From contig JBEBBU010000165.1 of assembly GCA_041158225.1 (NCBI GenBank), positions 1 to 64,000 on the forward strand: a DNA stretch of 64,000 nucleotides, in the 5' to 3' direction. Of the stretch, positions 19,096 to 27,711 are shown one piece after another. The DNA is from JBEBBU01 sp041158225. GTDB lineage: Bacteria > Pseudomonadota > Gammaproteobacteria > Methylococcales > Methylococcaceae. A program made the translations under genes and the position numbers. Numbering within the stretch: position 1 is the stretch's first letter; each line of letters opens with the position of its first letter. The notes under the pieces were generated by a model, which was not told where the DNA came from, did not search any database, and saw only the letters and a list, made by a program, of their open reading frames with translations.

Positions 19096-19123
19096 GCAGG
19101 GGGCTTAGGAAAAGCCCCCTGCT
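19096..19123 (+). terminator. Hairpin after transketolase
   Basis: GCAGGGGGCTT and AAGCCCCCTGC form a perfect 11-bp stem around AGGAA. Only a short TTTG tail follows, so it may be a weak terminator or a processing hairpin that still allows read-through into the phosphoribulokinase gene. Confidence 0.7.
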
Positions 19124-19187
19124 TTGCATCTGGCGATTGTCTGATTTCTCCATTGATGGCTGCGCGACAGCTGGAGGGCCAAGCGTT

Positions 19188-20066
19188 ATGTCAAAAAAAC
19201 ATCCAGTGATTGCTATCACCGGTTCATCAGGCGCCGGTACCACTACAGTCAAAAAATCCTTCGAGCATATCTTTCTGCGGCTCGGTATCAATCCTCTTGT
19301 GGTGGAGGGCGACAGTTACCATCGCTATGAACGTATTGAAATGCGTGAGCGTATCGCCCGCTGCAAACAGGAAAGTATTCCCTTCAGTCATTTTTCCCTG
19401 GATGCCAATCTTTTGCATGAACTGGAAGATTCTTTCAGGGAGTATGGTGAGACGGGGGTCACTAGGCGTCGCTACTACGTGCACAGTGAGGAGGAGGGGC
19501 GGGCACTTGGCGGATATCCTGCCGGTACCTTTACGCCATGGGAGGTGACACCTGCCAATACCGATCTCATGTTCTATGAGGGTCTGCATGGCGGCGTCAA
19601 AACCGGTGATATTGATGTCACCCGTTTTACTGACCTGCTGGTTGGCGTGGTGCCTATTGTCAATCTGGAGTGGATACAGAAAATCCACAGGGACACGGCG
19701 CAGCGGGGATATAAGCCGGAGGATGTTACCGATATTATCCTCAGGCGCATGGAAGACTATGTCAAGGTGATTACGCCGCAGTTTTCCGAGACGGATATCA
19801 ACTTCCAGCGTGTGCCACTGGTGGATACCTCCAATCCTTTCATTGCGCGGGATATTCCTACGGCAGATGAAAGTTTTGTCATTGTCCGCTTCAATGAGCC
19901 ACACAAGTTTGGTGTGGATTTCCCCTACCTGTTATCCATGCTGCAGGATTCCTTCATGTCGCGCTATAACTCGATTGTCGTGCCAGGAGGCAAGATGGGA
20001 CTGGCTATGGAGCTCATTTTCCGGCCTATTATCGAGCGCATGATGCAGGAGCGTGATCAGGCCTGA
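19188..20066 (+). CDS. prkB: Phosphoribulokinase (intact)
   Basis: This 292-residue kinase phosphorylates ribulose 5-phosphate to ribulose 1,5-bisphosphate. All expected residues are present: P-loop GSSGAGTTT (12-20), catalytic Asp42 and His45 in VEGDSYHRYER, Arg49, Glu131 (MFYEGLHGG), and Lys165/Arg168 in KIHRD. The start was taken at MSKKHPVIAITG because GGAGGG lies 11 nt upstream, and the 17-codon extension in front is unlike the family. It is the functional counterpart of the degenerate copy at 13528-14406. It supports a Calvin-type module, though RubisCO is not in this window. Confidence 0.95.
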   Translation: MSKKHPVIAITGSSGAGTTTVKKSFEHIFLRLGINPLVVEGDSYHRYERIEMRERIARCKQESIPFSHFSLDANLLHELEDSFREYGETGVTRRRYYVHSEEEGRALGGYPAGTFTPWEVTPANTDLMFYEGLHGGVKTGDIDVTRFTDLLVGVVPIVNLEWIQKIHRDTAQRGYKPEDVTDIILRRMEDYVKVITPQFSETDINFQRVPLVDTSNPFIARDIPTADESFVIVRFNEPHKFGVDFPYLLSMLQDSFMSRYNSIVVPGGKMGLAMELIFRPIIERMMQERDQA

Positions 20067-20103
20067 TCACGTACTGCTGCTTCCGCCAGTGTCAGGGTAT
20101 TAA

Positions 20104-20134
20104 AAAACCCGCTATTCCTCTGGAATGGCGGGTT
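20104..20134. terminator. Terminator downstream of phosphoribulokinase
   Basis: AAACCCGCTATTCC and GGAATGGCGGGTTT form a 14-bp stem with one mismatch, and the plus-strand side ends in GGTTTCTTT. It lies between two convergent genes and may work in both directions. Confidence 0.8.
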
Positions 20135-20140
20135 TCTTTA

Positions 20141-20170
20141 TGCCCCGTACTTTTTCATCAGTACGGGGCA
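20141..20170. terminator. Second hairpin between convergent prk and hps copy 2
   Basis: TGCCCCGTACT (20141-20151) pairs perfectly with AGTACGGGGCA (20160-20170). It is placed to stop transcripts arriving from hps copy 2 on the minus strand, where TAAAGAAA rather than a clean T-run follows. Confidence 0.65.
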
Positions 20171-20188
20171 TCAGCAGAAGCCAGGCTA

Positions 20189-20836
20189 TCAGCTTGCAGC
20201 TGCATCAACAGCTTCGCGGATTTCGCGTGCTGCAACGGTTGGGTTCTTGGCGCCGGTGATGGCTCCGCCCACAACCACAATGTCTGCGCCAGCGCGGACT
20301 ACCTGTGCAATGGTGTCCTTGTTGATGCCGCCAGCCACTGAAATCTTGGCGCCAAGGCGCAGGGAAAGCAGTGCCTGCAGATCAGCAAACGGGGTCTGGC
20401 CAGCCAGCTGCTGGTCAATACCGGTGTGGATGCCGATGATGTGTGCGCCAGCCTGGACAGACTCGCGTGCACGGTTAGGCTTGTTTTCCACATTGATCAG
20501 GTCAACCTGAGCCATCTTGCCATGTGCGTTGGCAGCTGCGATGACGCCCTTGATGGTGTCAATGTCAGCGGTGCCCAGCACGGTGGTGATGTCTGCACCG
20601 GCCTTGAAGAATGGGGTGGCTTCGTACTGGCCGGCATCCATGGTCTTCAGGTCAACGAAGATGGTCTTGGTGGGGTACAGGTTACGCAGTTCCTTGAGCA
20701 GGCCAAGACCGTTGTACTTGAGGCATGGGGTTCCGATTTCGATGCAGTCAACGAACTCGGCTGCCTGACTGGCCAGCTTCAGGGTCTGCTGGTAGTCAAG
20801 GGAATCCAGTGCCAATTGAATTAATGGTTTTGCCAT
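20189..20836 (-). CDS. hps: 3-hexulose-6-phosphate synthase (copy 2)
   Basis: The 215-residue product is clearly paralogous to copy 1, starting with the same MAKPLIQLALDSLD and keeping EIGTPCLKYNG, DLKTMDAGQYEA, GIHTGIDQQLAGQTPFADLQ and SVAGGINKDTIAQVV. Differences are spread through the protein, so this is not a recent tandem copy. It has no isomerase partner next to it and points toward prk. A TATAAT hexamer and an LysR-type operator-like repeat lie upstream, suggesting control separate from hps copy 1. Confidence 0.96.
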   Translation of the reverse strand: MAKPLIQLALDSLDYQQTLKLASQAAEFVDCIEIGTPCLKYNGLGLLKELRNLYPTKTIFVDLKTMDAGQYEATPFFKAGADITTVLGTADIDTIKGVIAAANAHGKMAQVDLINVENKPNRARESVQAGAHIIGIHTGIDQQLAGQTPFADLQALLSLRLGAKISVAGGINKDTIAQVVRAGADIVVVGGAITGAKNPTVAAREIREAVDAAAS

Positions 20837-20887
20837 GATAAGGGCTCCGATGAGTTAGCGTTTAGGTTTGTGATTCATGATAGTAGT

Positions 20888-20912
20888 GTTGCGTATCACG
20901 TTCGGACGCAAC
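20888..20912. promoter_or_regulatory. LysR-type operator-like inverted repeat upstream of hps copy 2
   Basis: GTTGCGT and ACGCAAC form perfect 7-bp arms separated by 11 bp, which gives the T-N11-A layout of LysR-type sites such as those bound by CbbR. It lies 52-76 bp before the hps start codon. No LysR gene is in the window. Confidence 0.45.
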
Positions 20913-20924
20913 AGTATTATTTTG

Positions 20925-20930
20925 ATTATA
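20925..20930 (-). promoter_or_regulatory. Candidate -10 element for hps copy 2
   Basis: On the minus strand the hexamer TATAAT is perfect and lies 89 bp before the hps start codon. I find no convincing -35 element, so an activator may be needed. The inverted repeat at 20888-20912 lies just downstream. Confidence 0.4.
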
Positions 20931-21001
20931 CGGGACTACTACCCTGCAACTTTAAGTGAGAAAGCACAGGATGTCAATGTCGGCCAGCGTGGTTTGTATC
21001 A

Positions 21002-22111
21002 TCAGAAGGCCGCGGCAAAACCCAGCATGGAATTCATGGATGGGGTGTACTGGGTAAGGGGGCCGCTGACCTGGCCAAATACTGCAAACTGGCTGTTGAT
21101 CGTCCAGATCAGTCCGCCTCCCATCAGATTGCCTGTCATAGTAAGAGGGTTGTCCAGCGTTGGATGCGGATTGGAATTGAGGGACTGGGTCCAGCTGCTG
21201 TAACTGCCATGTGCGAAGATGGCGACATCGTCATCAAGAATGTCCTTCTGCAGTGCCCATTGGAAGATCAGCTGCCATACATTGATGTCCATAGGTGTCT
21301 GGGTCCGCGACGTGCCAATGTTGTATTCAAGATTGATATCCCAGGGCAGTGACTGGTCGAAGAGGAGTGCCAGATAGGGTTGGGTGCTCTGGTTGAGGGC
21401 AGGATTGGCCATCCATGGTGTCTGGACATACATTTCGATGCCCGCTGCTGGCAGATAATAGTCTTTTTTTTCCAGCCAGAGATTGATTTTGGTATCAAAC
21501 TGCAGCGGCGAAAAGCCCAATACGCTGTTGCCCTGCTGGGGATGGATGAGCGTCATGCCATTACCCATCAGGCGCAGTTCAATATCGTCTGTCAGGCCGT
21601 AGCGTAGCAGGAACTGGGTGTAAAACTGCTGGTTCACGGCGCCGTGTGCAGCGCCGCTGAAATTGAATGGTGCCAGTTCGACATAAGCCCGCCCTTCAGG
21701 CAGGGTAAATGCGCTGTTCGGAAAGTTGGCAATGTCTGGGCCCGGGTTAGCGATATCAGGTCTGGAGCGCCAGCTGTCAATATTTTCAGGCGATCTCGCG
21801 CGCGAACGGTCATAGCGGCCCTTGAAGAATGAGTTACTGATACTGGCGCTGGCATCCTGTCCGAAGACGGCAAATTTTTTATCCTGTTCGCTGTCGTCAG
21901 GCGCGGCTGCCAGTGCTGTGCTCTGCGGACGGTCAGTGATATAGTCCGCAGTTGATCGGGCAAGAGCCTCAAATGCATCATTGTCTGCTTCTGCCGGTGT
22001 TTTTACATCGGGAGGTGGCTCATCTGTCCTGGCGGGCGCGTGATGGCAGGCACTGAGCTGGAACATGCATACAAGCATGCAAGCCAGCGTGGCAACGCGC
22101 CGTTGTATCAT
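21002..22111 (-). CDS. Lipoprotein with outer-membrane channel-like domain
   Basis: From the ATG at 22111 the product has 369 residues; an ATG at 22132 is an alternative. The N-terminus is a lipoprotein signal (VCMFQLSAC, lipid Cys at about residue 22). A Pro/Asp-rich linker follows, and residues 130-369 look like an antiparallel beta barrel similar to the MetA-pathway phenol degradation family of outer-membrane proteins: GAVNQQFYTQFLLRYGLTDDIELRLMG-like, TKINLWLEKKD, GIEMYVQTPW, LEYNIGTS, and a terminal Phe (LGFAAAF). A barrel that starts with a lipobox is unusual. Substrate unknown. It is divergent from the next gene, which starts 38 bp away. Confidence 0.7.
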   Translation of the reverse strand: MIQRRVATLACMLVCMFQLSACHHAPARTDEPPPDVKTPAEADNDAFEALARSTADYITDRPQSTALAAAPDDSEQDKKFAVFGQDASASISNSFFKGRYDRSRARSPENIDSWRSRPDIANPGPDIANFPNSAFTLPEGRAYVELAPFNFSGAAHGAVNQQFYTQFLLRYGLTDDIELRLMGNGMTLIHPQQGNSVLGFSPLQFDTKINLWLEKKDYYLPAAGIEMYVQTPWMANPALNQSTQPYLALLFDQSLPWDINLEYNIGTSRTQTPMDINVWQLIFQWALQKDILDDDVAIFAHGSYSSWTQSLNSNPHPTLDNPLTMTGNLMGGGLIWTINSQFAVFGQVSGPLTQYTPSMNSMLGFAAAF

Positions 22112-22149
22112 TGGACTGTGATATTCAGACATCAAGAGGTTTCATTGCC

Positions 22150-22635
22150 ATGCTGCGTACCGTGCTGCCCGTTCTTGCCCTTTTCTGGCTGTCGCCGATT
22201 CTGGCTGCTGGTGCCATGAACACTGAAAGTGGCCAGCCAGCCTCCGTGATGGAAACACAGGGTATCCAGTCTCTGGCTGAACAAAGGCGTGCCCTGATCA
22301 GGAATAATCTCCGGTTAACACCCGAAGAAAACAGAAACTTCTGGCCTATTTATGCAGAATACGAGCGGGATGTCGAGCATCTTCTGCTGGACCGGTTGCG
22401 GATTTATGAAGAGCTGGGGGGTAACTTTGATGACCTGAGCGATGGAGAGGCCAGAAAGTTCGTGGATGACCACTGGGCCTATGTCCTGCGGCGCACGGAT
22501 TTGACTGACAGGTACCTCGGCCGCTTTGCAGCGGTCCTGCCGGGAAAAAAGCTGGCACGCTATTACCAGATTGAGGCGCATATCCGTGCATCCATTGATG
22601 CCGAGCTTTACCGCAGGATACCACTGGTTCACTAG
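22150..22635 (+). CDS. Periplasmic helical protein, Spy/CpxP-like in layout
   Basis: The 161-residue product starts with a signal peptide (MLRTVLPVLALFWLSPILAAG). The mature protein is helical and charged; the segment NLRLTPEENRNFWPIYAEYERDVE resembles the LTPEQ-type helices of small periplasmic sensor or chaperone proteins. No Cys is present in the mature chain. I cannot assign a function. It is divergent from the barrel lipoprotein and meets the ThiO-like gene tail to tail with a 4-bp overlap. Confidence 0.65.
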   Translation: MLRTVLPVLALFWLSPILAAGAMNTESGQPASVMETQGIQSLAEQRRALIRNNLRLTPEENRNFWPIYAEYERDVEHLLLDRLRIYEELGGNFDDLSDGEARKFVDDHWAYVLRRTDLTDRYLGRFAAVLPGKKLARYYQIEAHIRASIDAELYRRIPLVH

Positions 22636-23759
22636 TGTTGCGGCAGGGCAAAAGGGCTGGGATCCAGTACCGGGTTCTGATCCAGCATGAGGTCCACCAG
22701 CAGTTCCGCTGATGCAGGTCCCATGACCAGTCCATTGCGAAAGTGTCCTGCATTGCACCAGGCATTATCCAGCCCGGGAATTTTGCCAATGAAGGGGATG
22801 CCTTGCGGAGAACCGGGACGTAGTCCGGCCCAGTGATCCAGCAAGGGTGCTTCGCTGAGATCGGGGCGCAGTTGATGCAGGAAGCGTGTAAGCGTATGCC
22901 GGGTTTCTTCCTGTATGGTCTTGTCGAAGCCGCAGTATTCTACGGTGCTTCCAGCCAGAATCACGCCGTCCATGCGTGGAATGAGATAGTGACCGTTACA
23001 GATCACCATACAGGCCAGTGCTTCAGGCCTGGCCTGAAAGGCCAGCATCTGACCCTTCACCGGCTGTACAGGAAGGGCAGTGGCGGATGGCTGGCAATGC
23101 TGCAGGAGCTGGCCTGTCCAGGCGCCGCTGGTAAACACGAACTGGCCGGCTTCCATTGGCCCTCTGCGGGTGAGCACCGCCGACAGCCGGTCTCCCTTCT
23201 TTACCCAGCCTTCTACTTCAGTGTCAGGCAGCATGACGCCCCCCAGATCACGGATGGCGCGCTGCAGGCACTGCAGCAGGCGCGGGTTTCTGACCTGCGC
23301 AACCATGGGTAGCCAGAGGTGCGGGTGGTTGTCATGATCCGGTTTTTCTTCGTAGGACGGGAAGCTCAGCCCCCCCGCCAGCTGGCTGGCGGAAGCCGCA
23401 TCAATCCACGCATGAGGCTCGAATGCGCTCCGGCACCATGCGCCGGCATGGCCGGCAGCGGCATCATCCAGATCCAGTACCAGCAGGCCGCTGCGCTGCC
23501 ATTCAGCATCGCCATGACCATGTTGCAGTAGCAGTGCCGCCAGCTCAGGGTAGCAGGCCTGGCTTCTCCGGCTGAGTTGCATGACCGGATCCGGCATATC
23601 CCATGGCATCAGTGGACAAAGGATGCCACCACCAGCCCAGGAAGATTCACGGCCAGGCAGCTGGCGATCCAGCAGTGTCACCTGCATGCCCGCTTCCAGC
23701 AGTCTCCTGGCTGTCAGGAGACCCGCAATGCCGCAGCCTATGATGAGCGTGTCAGTCAT
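22632..23759 (-). CDS. thiO: FAD-dependent glycine oxidase-like protein (ThiO family)
   Basis: The 375-residue protein has an N-terminal FAD-binding motif (IIGCGIAGLLTARRLLEAGMQVTLLDR, residues 5-31) and SSWAGGGILCPLMPWD, a signature of ThiO/DAO-type amine oxidases. It also has the C-terminal segment DHWAGLRPGSPQGIPFIGKIPG and NAGHFRNGLVMGPASAELL. ThiO oxidises glycine to iminoglycine for thiazole synthesis of thiamine. No other thi genes are adjacent, so another amine could be the substrate. It starts 9 bp after the UPF0182 gene ends, likely in the same unit. Confidence 0.85.
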   Translation of the reverse strand: MTDTLIIGCGIAGLLTARRLLEAGMQVTLLDRQLPGRESSWAGGGILCPLMPWDMPDPVMQLSRRSQACYPELAALLLQHGHGDAEWQRSGLLVLDLDDAAAGHAGAWCRSAFEPHAWIDAASASQLAGGLSFPSYEEKPDHDNHPHLWLPMVAQVRNPRLLQCLQRAIRDLGGVMLPDTEVEGWVKKGDRLSAVLTRRGPMEAGQFVFTSGAWTGQLLQHCQPSATALPVQPVKGQMLAFQARPEALACMVICNGHYLIPRMDGVILAGSTVEYCGFDKTIQEETRHTLTRFLHQLRPDLSEAPLLDHWAGLRPGSPQGIPFIGKIPGLDNAWCNAGHFRNGLVMGPASAELLVDLMLDQNPVLDPSPFALPQH

Positions 23760-23768
23760 GACGGCCGG

Positions 23769-26417
23769 TCAGGAAGGTTCCATGATGGGTTGCCCGGCTG
23801 GTGGCGTCGATCCTGGCAGGCCACGCATCTTCTGCAGATCCTGCAGACGTGCTTCCAGTACATCCAGCGCCTTGTCCAGTGAGGTTTCCATAACGATGAC
23901 ATCGCCCATGGAAAGAATGACGCGCGTCAGTTCGGGTATGCGTGTCAGCCCGGTGGAAACGATATAGACCGGCTGTACATACAGTAATGACCTGCCAATA
24001 GGGACAATCAGGATACGGCCACGCTTGACATGAGAACCCTTCTGATCCCACAGGGAAAACTGCTGGGATATGCTGCTGTCCTGATCAATCTTGGCACTGA
24101 CCTGGGCTGGGCCATCGACCTGCACATCCTTGTTGAACTCGTACAACAGGATTTTTTTGCTGCTGTTGCCGCCGCAGGCTGAGAACTTGACATCGCCACC
24201 CAGTGCCAGAGCGCTCAGGTTGGCGCGTCCAACTGGCGTAATGGGCTTGATGATGACAAAGTTCTGCTGGGCTTCGCACCCTTCCAGATAGGTGGTGAAG
24301 TAATAAGGCGCAACAGGGCTTTCATGAACCTTGGGGAAGTCCCAGGTTTCCGCCTGCTGATAGAACAGGGCGGGATCAGTCTGATGGTAGCGGGCATACT
24401 GCTGCAGCTGGATCTCGAACAGATCGCGCGGATAGCGGATCTGGTCCTTGAGCAGGGGAGGCATATAGCGCATATCCTTGAACAGTCCTGGATAGGCGCG
24501 GTCGTAAGCCCTGATGAGGGGATCGTTTTCATCAGCGATATAAAAATCGACATCACCATCGAAGGCGTCGACCACTACCTTGACCGAATTGCGGATGTAG
24601 TTGAAAGAACGTTCTTCCTCATCGCCGCGGAAGCGGAAGCGGGTGGTCTTGGATACTGGATACCAGTTTGAGGTGGTATAGGCATCGAGTATCCAGTAGT
24701 GGCGCGAAGGCGTCACCACCAGGTAGGGGTCATGATCCAGTGCAAGGAATGGCGCAAGCGTTTTGACCCTTTCAATGATATTGCGATGGAACAGGGCGCG
24801 CGTGTGGGTGTCGATATTCGTGGAAAAGAACAGCCGTTCGTCCCGGAAATAGCTGGAAAGCAGAACCCGGCTGAACAGGGAGTCTACCGGAACCCCGCCT
24901 TCACCACTGTAGTTGCGGTTGGAATCCTGGTCAAAACTCGAGATATCAGGAATTTCGAGGCGGTTAGGCACCAGAGCGTAGTCCAGATTTTCCAGGCCAT
25001 AGTAGATATCAGGTTTTTCTACATTCAGTCCGATGCTGGACTGCAGGTTGAGGTCACGCAGGAACCAGCGCATCGGAGTATCTGCATTCTGTGATGCCGG
25101 TGTCACCACGGAACCATAACCATGGGTGTAACGCAGGTGGCGGTTTTCCCAGTCACGTGCTTCGCTCGGAAGCAGGTCAAGGTTGACTTCACGCGCTGAC
25201 AGATTGACCTGTTCAATGGTGCCATTGACGGTATAGCGTGAAGTATCCACTTCTGCAAAGTGATAGTAAGGCCGTATGCCCTGCAGTTCCTGATAGACAT
25301 CGTCAAGATATTCAGGATCCCAGATGGGGATGTTGTGCAGATGCTCCCTGACATGTGAGTCCAGAGCACTCTTGCTGTCCAGTGTGGCGGTGACGCCTAC
25401 GGTCTGTATGTTATCCAGCGCATAGGCTGCCAGTGTGGCTTCTATGTTGGCGGCCATGAAGCGCTGCTCCGCCCTGACAGGATTGGGCTTGACGATGAAA
25501 CGTTCCATCAGGTCAGGCAGCAGGGGGATGTTGCGCATCATGACGGAGACCGCGATGATGGTGAGTCCGAGCATCAGGTTTTTGAGGCCACGGTGGTTTC
25601 GCAGAAACAGCAGGAGACTGATGACCGCATAGCCAAGGGCTGCCAGTCCTACCCAGATCAGGGGCAGGTGGTAATTCATCTCCACGAAACCCGGGCCGAA
25701 GAACAGGGGGTCATGTGCTTCGCTATAGACAAGTCCATAGCGGTCCAGCATGAAGTCCCAGCCGCCTACTGCTGCAAATAGCAGGATCAGGATCGTCATG
25801 TGAATGCGGGCACCCAGCGGCCATGACCGTTTGCCTGAATGGTTGATACTATGCTCGATCCAGTAAGTGAGGGCTACCAGTACCGTCATGACGCCAGAAC
25901 ATATCAGCAGTTCTGACTGGATCAGCTCGAAAATGGCATAGGCAAACAGATAGAAACTGATGTCGGTATTGAACAGGGGTTCACTGACTTCAGCCTTCTG
26001 GCCAAAAATGAACAGGAGGCTGTCTTCCCACTGATGATAGAACGGCAGGGCGATCAGTATGGAAAGTACCAGCGACAGGGGAATATAGATGCGTATCGAG
26101 GTCAGCTGAAATCTGGCCAGATTGCGCAGCTGCCGTTGCTGCATTTCTCCGCGGAAGGTTGTCTCATGACCGGCCAGTACGCGCGAGGCCAGCCAGAAAT
26201 TGCCGAGCAGTACGGTGAAGAAGAGCAGGGTGACGCCACCTGACAGGAACCAGCGATAAAGGATGCGCATCCAGTGGTAGGCGCCGTATTCCAGTGAGTC
26301 GAACCACCACAGTTCAACCAGAAAGTGTGTGATGGCCAGACCTGCTGCCAGAATGACCAATCCTGTCAGCAGAATGGATCCTGTGAAAATCATCAGCAGC
26401 TTCTTCCAGTGTCCCAT
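23769..26417 (-). CDS. UPF0182 family large membrane protein
   Basis: The product has 882 residues. The first 290 contain about seven hydrophobic spans (for example MIFTGSILLTGLVILAAGLAI and LLVALTYWIEHSI-like), and the remaining 590 residues form a large soluble, probably periplasmic, part. Family-typical segments include ERFIVKPNPVRAEQRFMAANIEATLAAYAL and RGRILIVPIGRSLLYVQPVYI. Members of UPF0182 (DUF1400-length range 850-1000 residues) are widespread and uncharacterised. The gene runs toward thiO and is divergent from the czcB-like gene. Confidence 0.88.
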   Translation of the reverse strand: MGHWKKLLMIFTGSILLTGLVILAAGLAITHFLVELWWFDSLEYGAYHWMRILYRWFLSGGVTLLFFTVLLGNFWLASRVLAGHETTFRGEMQQRQLRNLARFQLTSIRIYIPLSLVLSILIALPFYHQWEDSLLFIFGQKAEVSEPLFNTDISFYLFAYAIFELIQSELLICSGVMTVLVALTYWIEHSINHSGKRSWPLGARIHMTILILLFAAVGGWDFMLDRYGLVYSEAHDPLFFGPGFVEMNYHLPLIWVGLAALGYAVISLLLFLRNHRGLKNLMLGLTIIAVSVMMRNIPLLPDLMERFIVKPNPVRAEQRFMAANIEATLAAYALDNIQTVGVTATLDSKSALDSHVREHLHNIPIWDPEYLDDVYQELQGIRPYYHFAEVDTSRYTVNGTIEQVNLSAREVNLDLLPSEARDWENRHLRYTHGYGSVVTPASQNADTPMRWFLRDLNLQSSIGLNVEKPDIYYGLENLDYALVPNRLEIPDISSFDQDSNRNYSGEGGVPVDSLFSRVLLSSYFRDERLFFSTNIDTHTRALFHRNIIERVKTLAPFLALDHDPYLVVTPSRHYWILDAYTTSNWYPVSKTTRFRFRGDEEERSFNYIRNSVKVVVDAFDGDVDFYIADENDPLIRAYDRAYPGLFKDMRYMPPLLKDQIRYPRDLFEIQLQQYARYHQTDPALFYQQAETWDFPKVHESPVAPYYFTTYLEGCEAQQNFVIIKPITPVGRANLSALALGGDVKFSACGGNSSKKILLYEFNKDVQVDGPAQVSAKIDQDSSISQQFSLWDQKGSHVKRGRILIVPIGRSLLYVQPVYIVSTGLTRIPELTRVILSMGDVIVMETSLDKALDVLEARLQDLQKMRGLPGSTPPAGQPIMEPS

Positions 26418-26578
26418 AAATACCCTCTGATCTCTCTATGCTCTGGCTGTCTTGAGTGGATATGCAATAAGGCATGATGATACCCGACTCAGCCGTGATC
26501 TGGTATTTTTTACGCTCATGATCTACACTGGCGGATATCTGTAGGCCTGGTCTACCTGCGAGAATCCTGAGTTTTCCC

Positions 26579-27709
26579 ATGCCCTTATCATCCGGTTTCC
26601 ATCTGTGCATCCGTACAGCTTGGGTTGTGGCAGTGCTGTCTTGTTCCGTGATGTCTGCCTGTTTCGCTGAAGATCATATCCGTCTTGATGCTGATCAGCA
26701 GAAAGCATCAGGTATCAGTGTGGCCATCGCGGGATCTGGCGAGATTGCCCAGACGATTGTGGTTCCAGGTAAGGTACTCATCAATAATGACCGCATAGCG
26801 CATGTCATCCCCAGGGTAGCTGGCGTTGTGCGCGAAGTACGTCAATCCGTCGGCGACAGTGTCAGGGCGGGAGATGTTCTGGCCGTCATTGAAAGTATGG
26901 ATATTGCAGATGCCCGTGCAGCCTATCTTGCTGCCCATGCCCGCAAGCGCCTTGCCCAGGCGAGTTACCGTCGCAAGGAAACACTCTGGCGTGAGCAGAT
27001 TACTTCTGAGCAGGTCCTGGATGAGGCGCGGCAGGCACTGGAACTTGCAGAGGTTGAAGAGCGGACCGCAGTACAGAAACTGATCGCGCTGGATGTTCCC
27101 CGGAGTGCCATTGACCGCCTCGCTTCACGCAGGCAGCAGGATCTTAGCCGCTACGAGATCCGGGCGCCACTTTCTGGCAATGTGCTGGAACGTGACATGG
27201 TGCTGGGCGAGGCGATTCAGCCTAATGTCACGGTTTTTCTGCTGGGCAACCTCGATACAGTCTGGGTTGACCTGAATGTATATCCCCGTGATCTGGATCG
27301 CGTGACCTTGGGACAGTCGGTACGGATTACCAGTACCGGGCGTCCAGGCGGTGTGGATGCCAGTGTCGTCTATATCCGCCCGGTGGTGAGTGAGGAAACC
27401 AGGGCGGCAACCGTGCGTGTGGTGCTGGATAACCACGATGGGCATTGGCAGCCAGGACTCTTCGTCAGCGGATCCATAGAGGCTGGACGCTACACTGCTT
27501 CCGTGATGGTACCCAGGGAAGCCGTCATGACCGTGCATAACCAGACGGTGGTTTTTGTGCGTGATGGGGATCTTTTTTCTGCACGTCCGGTGATGACGGG
27601 GCAGGATGACGGCCAGCATGTGGAAATCGTGCACGGCCTCCAGACCGGTGAATATTATGTCACCCATGGCGGCTTCATCCTCAAGGACGAAGCGGAAAAG
27701 AATCAGTAA
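26579..27709 (+). CDS. RND efflux periplasmic adaptor (CzcB/CusB type)
   Basis: The 376-residue membrane-fusion protein begins with a signal sequence (AVLSCSVMSACFA, cut near residue 29). It has a barrel-sandwich half motif (VIPRVAGVVREVRQSVGDSVRAGDVLAVIES), an alpha-hairpin (residues 95-170), the second lipoyl half (YEIRAPLSGNVLERDMVLGE) and a beta-barrel domain with VYIRPVVSEETRAATVRVV. These proteins bridge the inner-membrane pump and an outer-membrane channel. The pump gene follows 2 bp later. No outer-membrane factor (CzcC/TolC) gene is beside it. Confidence 0.9.
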   Translation: MPLSSGFHLCIRTAWVVAVLSCSVMSACFAEDHIRLDADQQKASGISVAIAGSGEIAQTIVVPGKVLINNDRIAHVIPRVAGVVREVRQSVGDSVRAGDVLAVIESMDIADARAAYLAAHARKRLAQASYRRKETLWREQITSEQVLDEARQALELAEVEERTAVQKLIALDVPRSAIDRLASRRQQDLSRYEIRAPLSGNVLERDMVLGEAIQPNVTVFLLGNLDTVWVDLNVYPRDLDRVTLGQSVRITSTGRPGGVDASVVYIRPVVSEETRAATVRVVLDNHDGHWQPGLFVSGSIEAGRYTASVMVPREAVMTVHNQTVVFVRDGDLFSARPVMTGQDDGQHVEIVHGLQTGEYYVTHGGFILKDEAEKNQ

Positions 27710-27711
27710 TC

